Part shown: positions 1 to 9,440 of the stretch, piece after piece
Numbering within the stretch: position 1 is the first letter of the stretch
Layout of the letters: every line of letters begins with the position of its first letter
From: Brachionus manjavacas
Lineage: Eukaryota; Rotifera; Eurotatoria; Ploima; Brachionidae
Reading direction: 5' to 3'
Assembly: GCA_019054805.1 (NCBI GenBank)
Contig: JAHQIY010000013.1
Location: forward strand, 248,001 to 312,000
DNA length: 64,000 nt
Notes under the pieces: model-generated
What the model was told of the DNA's origin: nothing
The model's input: the letters and a program-made list of their open reading frames with translations, nothing else
Database searches by the model: none
Translations under genes and position numbers: made by a program

Positions 1-777
1 CGCAATTCAAAAAAATTCATTCCAAAAAAGCTATTTGAAAAAAAGGGTTTTTGTCACTTTTTCGAAGGTGCATAATTTCTTGTCTTTTCATTAAAATCGA
101 TTCCTGTAAAAAGTATCATGTAGAACTTTTTGAGGTATTAATCACTTTGGTAGCTAACATAGCTATTTTTTTTTTATATAAATATAGGGGCAAAAATTAA
201 ATAAAAAACTCATTAATAGTTTGGATATCTTTATTAACTCTCCAAACATTCAAAAACTTTTTTTTGATATTCTTCAAATCTAATTTGACTCTTAAGATTA
301 GATTTCAAACTGATTCTGAAAAATTAATTTGCTTATACAAAATTTGAATTATCCAAATTTATTTTGTGCAAAAAAGTCTGTAACTCTGCAACCAATTTTT
401 TTCAATATTATATGTTTTACAAAATTATAATTAATAAAATTGCAGACGGAAATTTTGATCAGCTGATATATGTTTCAGAACCAGCTTGTAACCTTAATAA
501 TAAAAAAATTTTCAATTTAAAGATTTTGTTTTTGATTTTTGTTCCATAATTCACAAAAAAGTAGTTTTATTCAAAGTTTTTTTTGTCAGTCGTGTTCTTA
601 TTATCTTTCAGGCATTTTGTACAATTGTATTCTTTTTTTTGTTTTGAGATAAATTTCCTTCACATTATCAAAATAAAAAATAATGTAATATAAGGTTAAT
701 TAAAAAAAAAAATATATAGACATGAAAGAAAATTAAAAATAAGTTTATCTAAATAAATAGCAAAAGACAAGAAATTT
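1..777. other. AT-rich non-coding DNA
   Basis: No gene, RNA or convincing repeat structure is seen here. The sequence is very AT-rich with short homopolymer runs. The part next to 778 may include the 3' untranslated tail of the minus-strand non-LTR element, but no poly(A) or tandem tail defines its end. Confidence 0.6.
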
Positions 778-2410
778 TTAAATATTTGCAAATTCAACAT
801 GCTCTATTCCTTTTGCAATTTTAAACTGCTGTATCAAATCGCCCCTCAATCGCCTCGCCTTTAGATTGGTCAAACTCAGCTTTTTGCAACGTTCAACATA
901 GTTTAGGTCTCGAAGACGACCAGGAACCTTTGTCGCCCTTCGTATTACGCGTTCACGACACGTTGATATCCCCGTGTTGGTATAGATTCCACACTGAAAT
1001 TGCGAATTCGACATGTGGTCTTACATACGTAGAGATTAGCTTCTTCCACATCGATTGGTTTCTTGTTCTAAAGGACTTCTTTAGAATACCAAGCACCTGA
1101 CTTGCTTTGCTAGCTGAAATAGTAGCTTGTTCACGCCATTTTATGTTTGAGGTAAGAATGATACCAAGGTCACGTTCTCTCGTTGTTACCTCGATAAGAT
1201 AAGAAGGGCCGTTAATTTCATTTAAGCTGTCGGTGAAATTACTATTGCGTTTACCACAGTGCATGATTCGAAATTTACTGAAGTAAAGATTCATCGACCA
1301 ATCAATACACCATTTTTGCCCGGCCTCTAGATCGCGTTGAAGCCTTAAACAGTCAACAACATCACGAGCTGTTGTCAAGATCTTGCAGTCGTCGGCAAAA
1401 AGTTTGCAAGTATTCAGAATAGTATCTGGTAAGTCGTTGATGAATATAATAAATAGGGCAGGTCCGAGAACGCTGCCTTGAGGAACTCCAGAGCGCACGT
1501 TACACCACTGTGATACCGATTTGGCAAGTACTTCTCTTTGTCTACAATCAGATAGAAAGGCTTTTAACCAACATAGTGCTTTTCCACGCACTCTATACGC
1601 TTCTAGTTTATATAGTAATCCTTGATGCGACACCTTATCAAACGCTTTCTCAAAGTCTGGAAAGGCTATTTCAACAGGGACCTTTCTACTCAAGTTGAGT
1701 GTAATGAAGTCGATGGTCTCAAGTAAATTGGTCTTACAAGATTTTCTCGGGACAAATCCGTGTTGCTGTTTGCTAATAAGTCCATTCGTTTGCAAATGAG
1801 ACATGAGATTATTACGTACAATTGATTCCAACGTCTTGGAGACAATTGACGTGAGTGAAATTGGTCGATAATAGGCCGGATCTAATCGAATGCCTTTTTT
1901 GTAGAGGAGGCTTACATTCGCCTCTCGCCAAGAACTTGGAAGCTCACCATTATTTGGCGACAAATTGAACAGAATGGTCAAAGGGGCTGTGAACGCATCT
2001 GCGAATTCTCTAAGTACGAACGAAGAAACTCCATCGCCACCCAGAAATTTGTGACGATCTGGTTTTTTGAATATTTTGGATACTTCAACTTCGCTTATCT
2101 GGAAGGTGTCCAATGCCGTCTCAAAGGATCTCTTTGCGAACTTAGGGAGAATGACGTTATCAATACTATGTGTGAAAACGGAGCTAAATTGATTTTTAAG
2201 GGCGTTCGCCACTAATTCACCATCTGTTTGAGTCACTCCAGATTTGTCAATGATTGCAGAGACACCTCTCTTTGTTTGTTGCTTGCTGTTGACATAAGAA
2301 AACAGTCGCTTCGGATTTTTTTTGTCTTTAGCGATTTCATGCTCATACGATGCTATTTTATGGCGTATTTCCTTTCTCAGTACTCGCATACAAGTTCTAA
2401 ATTGCGCCAT
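778..2410 (-). pseudogene. Reverse transcriptase (ORF2 C-terminal half), frameshifted
   Basis: Reverse transcriptase of the non-LTR element, which would copy element RNA at a nicked target. A 485-codon open stretch (953-2410) holds the fingers motif YYRPISLTSIVSKTLE, the GVPQGSVLGP motif and the catalytic FADDCKI box. The palm A motif reads FPDFEKAFD where FLDFEKAFD would be usual, so one hydrophobic residue looks mutated. The frame then shifts near 953-1014, and the conserved carboxy-terminal region (ERVIRRATKVPG, RDLNYVERCKKL, RRLRGDLIQQFKI) continues in another frame to a stop at 778. The family assignment is firm; the copy is inactive. Confidence 0.88.
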
Positions 2411-3460
2411 TTAGTTCTTCGCAAGAATGCCAAAGATCGCGTTTCGTTTTGACCATTCTTTAAACTTCTCGATTAAATCATGGTGGTCTCTTCTTAGTCT
2501 GAGACTTTCTGATTGGAATGCATTCCTCACATGCTTCGTTGCACTTAACAAGAAACTCCTTGTAAGCTTCTTCTATTGATTTGTTCTTAAATAGTCCGTA
2601 CCAGTCTATTCGTGATAAAATTAGGCTTAGTTGAGAATACCTTCCATTTCGATAGACTGTCAAATGGGCGTGAATAATTGAAATCTGTTGAAAATTCGAA
2701 ATTTACGGAAGCATGGCCCTGGTTTGCTTTTCCAAGCGTTGGATCGAGTCGAATATCACTGACGATACCAGGTTCGTCAGTTATTAATAGATCAAGAGAG
2801 TTGGTTGGGCGTCCATTTACGTCAAAAATGTAGGTTCGTGAATGCACTGAGATAGACCAAGATCGATAATAATTTCCCAGAATTCGTACGCGAGACGGCC
2901 CTTGGTGCATGTCATATGATCGCTAGAAGGGACATTAACTGTCCCGTCAGCATGCCATAAGATGCGAGGAAAATTAAAGTCATCAAGCAACAACATGCTC
3001 TTAAATTTCTTAGTATCGACTGCGCGCTTTGCTGCTCCAAGAGCTGCGTTTATGGCATTGGCATTTAAAAAATGATTTTGAACGAGATTGGGGTCGTTAC
3101 TGTTTAAAGGTGGTCGATAAATGCAGCCAAAGAGAATGGCTTCTGATCCTCGCCCGAGCTGAGACCAAACTTATTCCACAGAATCTGTTTCGAGACTACT
3201 CATTAATGGCTTTTATTCAGTTCAAACGCATCAAGACTTTCGTGAACATAAAATGCAAATCCACCGCCTCTTCCAATTCTATTCCTCATGAAGCATGTAA
3301 AGTTAGGAATTTTAACGTTTGACGCGCTTGAAAACCATGTTTCACTTATGAAAATTTATTTTGATCCTTTTTCTTGACATCTCGTCTTTAGCTCGTCAAG
3401 CTTCTCTGAATTTAGCGATAAGGCGTTAGTGTAAAAGCAACATATAACTTGTTTTTTTTT
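2411..3460 (-). pseudogene. AP-like endonuclease and linker of the non-LTR element, broken
   Basis: Pieces of an apurinic-type endonuclease lie in several frames on the minus strand. The start is near 3450 (YTNALSLNSEKLDELK, the usual opening strand). A DDFNFPRILW segment lies near 2960-3000, where the family normally has GDFN. The segment NSLDLLITDEPGIVSDI lies near 2770-2800, and the linker to the RT (SLILSRIDWYGLFKNK) near 2590-2640. The domains are in correct order, but at least three frame changes separate them. The D for G change in the first motif and the frame breaks indicate loss of function. Confidence 0.75.
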
Positions 3461-3805
3461 AATTTTTGAATTAGACTGTGATTGAATTGGTGAATTTGTT
3501 ATGAAGAACAGCTCATTCGTGGGTTGTAAGGGCGACGATGAAGTTGAAGTATTAAACGAACGCGAGGATGAAGAAGACGGACGAGACGACGATGACCAGC
3601 ACGAAAAAGAAGAAAAAGACGATGTCGATGATAAAAATGAACGTAAACTTGACAACAGAAATAAACGCTGTGACGAAAAAGTGGCTACCAAACAAAGCTT
3701 GCTTCGCGAGCGACAAGAAACGATATTCCTTACCACCGTTTTATTAAACAAAAACCATAAATAAATAAAATGAATAAACAAAAATGCTAAAAAAAGAAAA
3801 TAAAG

Positions 3806-4330
3806 TCAGTCATTTCTGCGATCACGGAAAATTTTAACGATTCTCAGGTCACGGATGCCCCAGTAATAGCGCCGTTTCGTAGATTCTTTCACACCAAATC
3901 GCAGGCCATTGTCCTCGTTCACGAGCGCCGCGTTCAGTCTGTTCCTTTCTTCTCGTAGGCACGCCTCTCTCCGACGTTCTACCTTCGTCCGGTCTTTATA
4001 AAAATACACTTTCTTAGACTCGCTTACATTGACAAGTTTTTTGGCGTTAGTGATGGCAGAGTTTGTAGTCTGACAGTCTTCAAACGAGTATCTGACTAGG
4101 TCAAGAGGGGTCAAGCGCTACATTCTTCTTTCGTAGAAGAGCTTTACTCTTGATTTTAGATGGTTCGATTCCAAAAGTTCGAATGAGTCGCGCGATCTTT
4201 TCATTCTCGGCCACTTCTGCCTTTTCCCGCACTCCACCTATCTTCTCTACGAGTCCGCTGATGATGATATTCCTTTCGATTACACCACAACTTCCCCTCT
4301 CTTTAGATAGAAATTTCGACTCTCCAAATA
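3806..4330 (-). pseudogene. ORF1-like protein of the non-LTR element, frameshifted
   Basis: The minus strand from about 4330 encodes RNIIISGLVEKIGG followed by a charged helix and KIARLIRTFGIEPSKI. After a frame change near 4105 it continues with the basic segment FYKDRTKVERRREACLREER and YYWGIRDLRIVKIF, and stops at 3806. This resembles the nucleic-acid-binding ORF1 products of CR1/L2-type elements, where a coiled coil and RRM-like segment precede a basic tail. The assignment rests on motif resemblance and position upstream of the endonuclease. Between 3460 and 3806 the strand is low-complexity and Ser-rich, with no recognisable domain. Confidence 0.6.
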
Positions 4331-4453
4331 AATGACATACAATAGGTTAATGAATAAATAGCTTAAGTAAAATAAAAAAATCACAAACAGATAGGAAAAA
4401 TAAACAACCAAACAAAAAAAAAACATTAGAAATCCAAGTGAGTCAGAGTTGCT

Positions 4454-5160
4454 TCATTGTTGACCGTGCTGTTTCTTGGCGGCTCGCTCCGGCGGATTCA
4501 GCACTCTTTTTGCCACCTCCGCTGCCTTCCGTTCCGCCTCCCGATGCTCCGACTCGGCCTTTTTCGGGCGTCCTCTACCTACACCCGTTGCCCTAGCCGC
4601 CTCAACATTGACCGCTGCTGCGTTGGTTGTTGGACTTGCACTTGTCTGGCCATCATCACCTGGTGCTGCTGCCACGCTGACTTCAGCCGCCGACTCCGTC
4701 TGGTCGCCGCTGCTACCTCTCACCACTTCCTGTACAACCACTTTGTCCTCCTCGAAACTGCTGAAGTAAACTTTGAAGAACGAGGAGTTCCTCTTGATTG
4801 AATGGCCTGGTCTCGAAGCAGTGACCATGCTGCCCTTGACGTCCACGACTGTATACGGCTCCGGATCCCATTCCGACCTAGACTTGTGAGTGCGCTTGAG
4901 CTTGAGCAGCACTCTGCTTCCTACTCGGATGACACTCATGCGCGCGCGCGTTCGCTCATTGTACTCGTCCTCCATGCGTCTCCTGGACCGTTCGTGGTTC
5001 TCTTTGGCCAATCGATACCACTCTGCTCGGTCTGGCTCGTCGACTGGTTCAGGCGAACTCGAAGTCCGACTGAAGCCGAACATCAACAGGTTCGGAAAAA
5101 TTTTGGTGGCTGCATGCGGCGTTTCCTGATACGCCCTCAAGAAATCTATTAGTGCCTGGT
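4454..5160 (-). pseudogene. Gypsy integrase C-terminal part
   Basis: A 228-codon open stretch begins with the end of the integrase core (RAYQETPHAATKIFPNLL; families usually show PHxxTGxSP). It continues through the gypsy carboxy-terminal domain (VGSRVLLKLKRTHKS, WDPEPYTVVDVKGSMVTA, IKRNSSFFK). The last roughly 90 residues are Ala, Glu and Lys rich and low-complexity, ending in RAAKKQHGQQ. The catalytic DDE core lies in the broken sequence upstream (5160-5400), so this part cannot act alone. The GC-rich antisense open frames here are composition artefacts. Confidence 0.82.
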
Positions 5161-5598
5161 CTCAAATCCCAGTTCCTGTACGTACTCGGCAAAGGAATGT
5201 GATTGGAATGGAGCGGTGCGCCAAAAATGAAAAAGAGCTCGTCCAAAACAGGCTTTACGTGAAACCAGCTCGTTGATGCCACATCGTTGACGAATACTTG
5301 CTTCGAGTACTCGCATTCACAAACCAGAACTTGTCGTTCGCCAACGGTCCGAAAAAGTCGCCGGCGACACGCTCCCATGGCGACATCTCCTTCTTCTCGA
5401 CCACCACCAAGTTCGAAATCTATTCAGGCACTTCGTCATCCTCGCCCAGCTTATGCGTGACCCCCCCTTGATCTGACTGTCGATCTCCTCTTCGACCGCA
5501 TCGCGCCAAGCGAACGCTATAGGCCTCAGTGGTTGCCTCTTTGGTGCCATCGTTGGGTCCACCTCTATGTGAATCTTCCTCCCCTTGATGCAACCCAC
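5161..5598 (-). pseudogene. Junction of RT start and integrase core (internal deletion)
   Basis: On the minus strand the segment starts in the conserved lead-in to gypsy RT (GRKIHIEVDPTMAPKRQPLR, then a DAVEEEIDSQI helix). It runs almost directly into integrase-core sequence (ERVAGDFFGPLANDKFWF). The whole RT catalytic region with its YxDD box, the RNase H and the integrase zinc finger are therefore deleted. Two or more frame changes follow within the integrase core. The junction lies near 5440-5480 in a run of C residues on the plus strand. Confidence 0.65.
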
Positions 5599-5925
5599 CT
5601 AGCCACTAAACAAATCTGGAAACCGCGATTTGATCGCCTTGATCCGCTCCTCGATTGGCTGACTCAGATCCGGTCGGACCTTTTCCTTGCTGATCGCGCG
5701 CACCTCGCGCGCCTCGTCCATGAGCTTAATGGTTTTTAGATCCACTGCCGTGCGATAGCTCAGCAAACAATCTGCGCCACCCTTGATCACCACAAATCCA
5801 GCTGCCACCTCCGTTCGACCACGCCTGACCCGGCACATAAACTGGCCCAGTATCGGCAAGGGCTCCTCTGCTCGGTATCCATAGAGCCTGCTGTTGCAGC
5901 GCTCAAGCTTAGGCTTGTTGGACAT
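5599..5925 (-). pseudogene. Gypsy protease-to-RT linker
   Basis: A 108-codon stretch with the usual post-protease linker of Ty3/gypsy pol: PILGQFMCRV, AAGFVVIKGGADCLLSYRTA, then SRFPDLFSG just before the RT. An in-frame TAG follows FSG where the family reads on into VGCIKG, so the pol frame is interrupted by one stop. It lies directly downstream of the gag-protease stretch. Confidence 0.75.
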
Positions 5926-5931
5926 CGCCTC

Positions 5932-6612
5932 TTATGTCCACTGGTCGATGACAGTGATCGGCGCTCCTGTGTCAAAAAGAAAATCCACAGCTGTGCCGCC
6001 CATCTGCATACTCGCTCTCGGTCCATCGTTGTAGCGATTTCGATTGCCAATCGTGCCGACCTCCCAATCGCAACTCGCCTTGTAACGTATAAACTCGTCG
6101 TACTCCTGCTTGTTGACCTCATACTTGTCCATATCCATGGTCAGCTGTCTGATCTGACTCCTGTCTCCACTGCTCCTCGCTCGGAACTGCTGCATGTTTG
6201 CTCGTTGCTGACCGCCTATCATCTCATCCTTGCTTCCGCTTGTGTCCCTGCATACCTTAGCGAAGTGACCCCTGATGCCGCATTTCTTGCATTCCGTGTT
6301 CAACGCGGGACACTCTGACTTCTCCTTGTGGCTTCGCCTGCCACAGTATCCACAGTCCTGCCTCGACGAACCATGACTTGGTGTCGACCAGCTCGGCCTG
6401 TTGTTGCTGCTACTACGCCCGCTGCTCATCGGTCTGCGCTCGGTGTAGTTGATTGATCTGCTGCTCATCTCCGCCGCGGTTGGCTTGAGCAGCCCGCTGA
6501 CATTCTCGGCCACACGCTTGTAACCGCGCGCCTTCTCCAGTGCTGCCTTCAAATCGAGATCGTTGGTGCGGCAGCACACTCGCTGGAACTCATCGATGCC
6601 GACGCCCACAAC
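5932..6612 (-). pseudogene. Gypsy gag C-terminus, two zinc knuckles and protease
   Basis: This continues gag after the insertion (VGVGIDEFQRVCCRTNDLDL is the conserved end of the capsid region). Two zinc knuckles follow, CGYCGRRSHKEKSEC (not a perfect CCHC spacing) and CKKCGIRGHFAKVC (canonical CX2CX4HX4C), then the aspartic protease active-site box VDFLFDTGAPITVID. The protease has the catalytic DTG. The stretch ends in a stop soon after the active site, and the linker lies in another frame. The apparent start at METT is created by the inserted sequence, not by gag. Confidence 0.82.
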
Positions 6613-6948
6613 TGTAGTCTCCATGAATTTCCTTCATTTTATATTGATTTTCATTTTGTCTTTTTTTTCTAATTTATTATTTATCAACTGCTTCTTTCAC
6701 TTACTTGCATAGTCATCACAAACATCTTCTTTTAGCTTATCTTCTAACTTGTGAAGCGTCTCTCATTTCATTTCAATTTAGCTTCTTGTTTATTTTTCCC
6801 TATTTGTTTTCATAGCCATTTTGTTCAAATTAATTAATTTATTATTTATCTATTTATTTAATTATTTATTTTATCAATAAATTAAACGGCCGTTTTCAAC
6901 GCGACAAAAAGAAAAATAAATTTTATTTATTTCTTTAAATATCAAACA
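6613..6948. repeat. Solo-LTR-like insertion inside gypsy gag
   Basis: An AT-rich segment of about 336 bp interrupts the gag reading frame exactly between QFVV and GVGIDEFQ. It is flanked by a direct repeat: CACAAC at 6607-6612 and again at 6947-6952. If the duplication is the 4-bp CAAC, the insert begins TGTAGTCTCC and ends ATATCAAACA, that is TGT...ACA, the hallmark ends of an LTR. The GC-poor insert contrasts with GC-rich gag. A solo LTR left by recombination is the best reading; a small MITE is the alternative. Confidence 0.6.
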
Positions 6949-6952
6949 CAAC

Positions 6953-7375
6953 GAACTGGCTCAAAATCTCGGTCTCCAGTGCCGCTCCAAACTCGCAGTG
7001 CGCCGCCATTCGTCGTAGCCTCATGGCGTACTCGTTGACCGACTCGTCCTGGCGCTTCATGGCACGCCGGAACACACACTTCTCGGTGAAGACTGATTTC
7101 TTCTCCAGGAAGTGCTGTGTCAACTTCTGCTGTGCCTCTTTGAGCGTGTCCGTGTCGTCGGGCTTCCGTAGAGTCTTCCACACCTCGAAAGCCTCCTCTC
7201 AGATGAGAAGAAGAAATGTTGCCTGGGCCTTTTCCACGTTGGTCGTTTGCAACAGGTCCGTGGCGGTCCGGTAGATGTCGAAGCGCTCCAGCCAAGTCTC
7301 CCATCTTGACCCCAGAGTTGCCGGTTCGCCGCTGTAGATGAATGAGCCGCACGTGGCTCAACTTCTGTCGTTACT
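6953..7375 (-). pseudogene. Gypsy gag N-terminal part
   Basis: Minus-strand gag fragment. It begins near SHVRLIYSGEP and continues LGSRWETWLERFDIYRTATD, ATFLLL, then EAFEVWKTLRKPDDTDTL, FRRAMKRQDESVNEYAMRLR and ALETEILSQFVV. This is the standard capsid core of Ty3/gypsy elements. There is a frame problem and an in-frame TGA just before EEAFEVW, where the family usually has a Gly. The reading resumes on the other side of the 6613-6948 insertion. Confidence 0.78.
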
Positions 7376-7430
7376 CATGTCTTTCTCCTCGGATTTGAAT
7401 CTTATTGAAGATGATATTCCGTCCACTGTA

Positions 7431-7448
7431 GTTTGATCGTCGTCGCCA
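7431..7448 (-). other. Primer binding site of the gypsy element
   Basis: On the minus strand TGGCGACGACGATC follows the LTR after a 2-nt spacer (CT). A PBS starting TGG, two bases after the LTR end, is the normal arrangement for tRNA-primed reverse transcription. The tRNA was not identified. Confidence 0.7.
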
Positions 7449-7450
7449 AG

Positions 7451-7714
7451 TGTGAAGTTGCTAAAAAGTCCAGTTAAAGAAAAACGTTTTTCTTATTTTC
7501 AAAATCTTTATTTTGAGCTTAAGCCAAAAAAACGGGATTCCCCCATGCGCTTCTCTACTCTCTATTTATCTTTTCTTTTCTCGAGAGTCATATAACTCCT
7601 CGAACATGCAAAAATAAATAGTAGAAAAATAAAATATATAAATATCATAAGTAACTTAACGCTCACATACATAATAAATAAATAAATAGATAAGTATCTG
7701 TGGTGAACACCACA
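7451..7714 (-). repeat. 5' LTR of the gypsy element (264 bp)
   Basis: On the minus strand the LTR starts TGTGGTGTTCACCACAGATA and ends AACTTCACA, so the ends are TGTG...CACA. It includes an internal AATAAA on the element's strand and is followed by the PBS. No second copy of this LTR is present in the window, so its length is set by the terminal motifs and PBS alone. Confidence 0.75.
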
Positions 7715-7725
7715 TAAAATCATAC

Positions 7726-9440
7726 TTGGGAAAGAAAAATGAATTAGTTGTTTTTAGTCTTTATAATCCACCCAATGTTCTTCTGAACTTTGAGCTTTTT
7801 AAAACATTTAATAATAAATGTAAAAACTACATTTTAGGTGGTGATCTAAACGCTAGAACAAAGCAAATGGGCTGCGTAGGGGAAAATGAAAATGGAATAA
7901 TGCTGGAAAGAAAAATTAATGAGCTAGACTTTTCAGTAATCAATGATAAGCGCCCTACTTTAAATATTTTCAAAAGGAATTACTTTGAAATCCTTGATCT
8001 TTTTTTAGTTTCAACTTCATTAAATGACAAAATTACCGACTTCAATGTCTTAAATAGTCAAGACATGACTTGTGACCATTTCCCAATCGAAGCATCAATT
8101 TCTATGGGCTATCAATTAAAAAATAAATCTGCAGCTAAAAAACTTAACTTTAAGAAAGAAAACTGGCAATTCTTTAGCGAGATTTTAAATTCTCAAAAAG
8201 TAAATATCACTGAAAGTCCCCTCACTATTTATCAACTAAATGATAAAATTACAGAAAAAATCATTTATGCATCACATAAAAGTTTTCCTTACCTTTCTCA
8301 GAAAATTAACAAATCCGGTTTTCCACCGGACATTGTTAATTTAATTAAAGAACGTAGGAAAGTAAGAAGAAACTTCCAAAAAACTCACAGCCAAAAGCTC
8401 AAGCAAAAATTTAATCAACTTACATTTGAATTAAAAGTCTCTTTAAAAAAATCTGGAATCAAAATTGGTTTGATTTTATCGAGAAGATGGGAAAAAACCC
8501 ACTGACAAGAAGACCATTCTGGAAAAAAATAAATAAATTTAGATCAAAAAAAGGACCAAATTTTATCCCAAATTTGTTTTTAAATGGCAAGGAATTCAAA
8601 ACTAATGAAGAAAAGGGAAAATGCTTTGGAGAACTCTTATCTTCAATATTTTGTCCTAATTCTGATTTAATAGATCTTGATAAAGATTTCGAAATACTTA
8701 ATTCTAACTCTGAATTCTTTAGAAAATATGATTAGTCTAATATTTATGATCCAATTTGCTTAAATGAATTATTGCTGTAAAACGATTAAAAAATGAAGCG
8801 GCATCAGGACCTGACCAAATTCATAATTTAATGCAAAAAAATTTACCAAGAAATTCATTAATAGAAATTTTAGAAGTCCCAAAGCGAGGAAAACTTCGAC
8901 AATTACTACGATTCAAAAAAAGGCCTGTACTGTACAAGACCCTTTAAATTATAGACCAATTAGCATAACGAGTTGTCTAGGAAAGTTACTGGAAAGAACA
9001 AAATTCACTCCTTATCCAGGAGCAGTCTGAATTTAGAAAACACCGGCGAACATCAGATAATCTTTTCTGATATAAATCTGGAAATTTATATAAATCTTTA
9101 GTCGGATCAATCTTATTCATCAAGACTATTCTTTTCCTTTTTTGAATTCTTTTTCAGAAAATAATATTAAAAAACTACAAGCAATTCAGAATACGGCAGT
9201 CAGAGCTATCCTCAAGTTAAAATATGATACTCCTTCCAACATGTTGCATCATGAGGCTTTAATAAACTTAAATTACTAACAGTCTCAAATCGTTTTTGTG
9301 AGTTGAGTGAGAGATATGTTGGGACAGGACTGAGACATTCTATTCCATTGGTTGTTAGACTGGTGGATGAATACAAAGAAGATTTCGAATCAAGATTTAT
9401 TAAATACCCAACTCCATTGTGTAATTGTTACCTTACTATT
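7726..9440 (+). pseudogene. Second non-LTR retrotransposon, endonuclease plus broken RT
   Basis: The plus strand encodes the carboxy-terminal half of an AP-like endonuclease: GGDLNARTKQMGC, NDKRPTLNIF, LDLFLVSTS and TCDHFPIEAS, the last being the family's SDH-like end. A linker follows, WKKINKFRSKKG, in a new frame from 8487. The RT is in pieces: AASGPDQIHNLM near 8800, LNYRPISITSCLGKLLER near 8945 and SEFRKHRRTSDNLF near 9030. The catalytic palm is missing. The thumb end is at 9170-9420 (KKLQAIQNTAVRAILKLKYD). The deletion of the palm and the many stops make it a dead fragment. It abuts the gypsy LTR with only about 10 bp between, so its 5' end may have been cut by that insertion. Confidence 0.8.

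Larger units (their letters stand above)
778..4330 (-). mobile_element. Degraded CR1/Jockey-type non-LTR retrotransposon
   Basis: Read on the minus strand, the order is an ORF1-like piece, an AP-type endonuclease, a linker and a reverse transcriptase, which is the standard order of a two-ORF non-LTR element. The frame breaks several times (near 4110, 3350, 2900, 2600, 2410 and 1000), so the copy is dead. The RT carries the FADD box and a GVPQGSVLGP motif typical of the CR1/L2/Jockey group. It lies in the same orientation as the gypsy element upstream (4454-7714) and may have replaced that element's 3' end. The exact clade is inferred, because only RT motifs and the carboxy-terminal region were compared by eye. 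Confidence 0.85.
4454..7714 (-). mobile_element. Ty3/gypsy LTR retrotransposon, internally deleted, with one LTR
   Basis: On the minus strand the order is LTR (7714-7451), PBS, gag, zinc knuckles, protease, the beginning of the RT, then directly the integrase. Most of the RT, RNase H and the integrase amino terminus are missing or unrecognisable. The 3' LTR is not found; the non-LTR element occupies that side. The interior is clearly more GC-rich than the host genes, so it stands out in composition. A roughly 335-bp insertion splits gag. Several in-frame stops mark it as inactive. Confidence 0.88.

Noticed and set aside
3501..3764. An acidic plus-strand ORF of 87 codons
   Set aside because: It is antisense to the non-LTR element and low-complexity (Glu, Asp and Lys); it mirrors a Ser-rich minus-strand stretch.
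4457..5152. Plus-strand ORFs of 79-116 codons over the gypsy integrase
   Set aside because: They are antisense shadows produced by high GC content; the minus-strand frame has clear integrase motifs.
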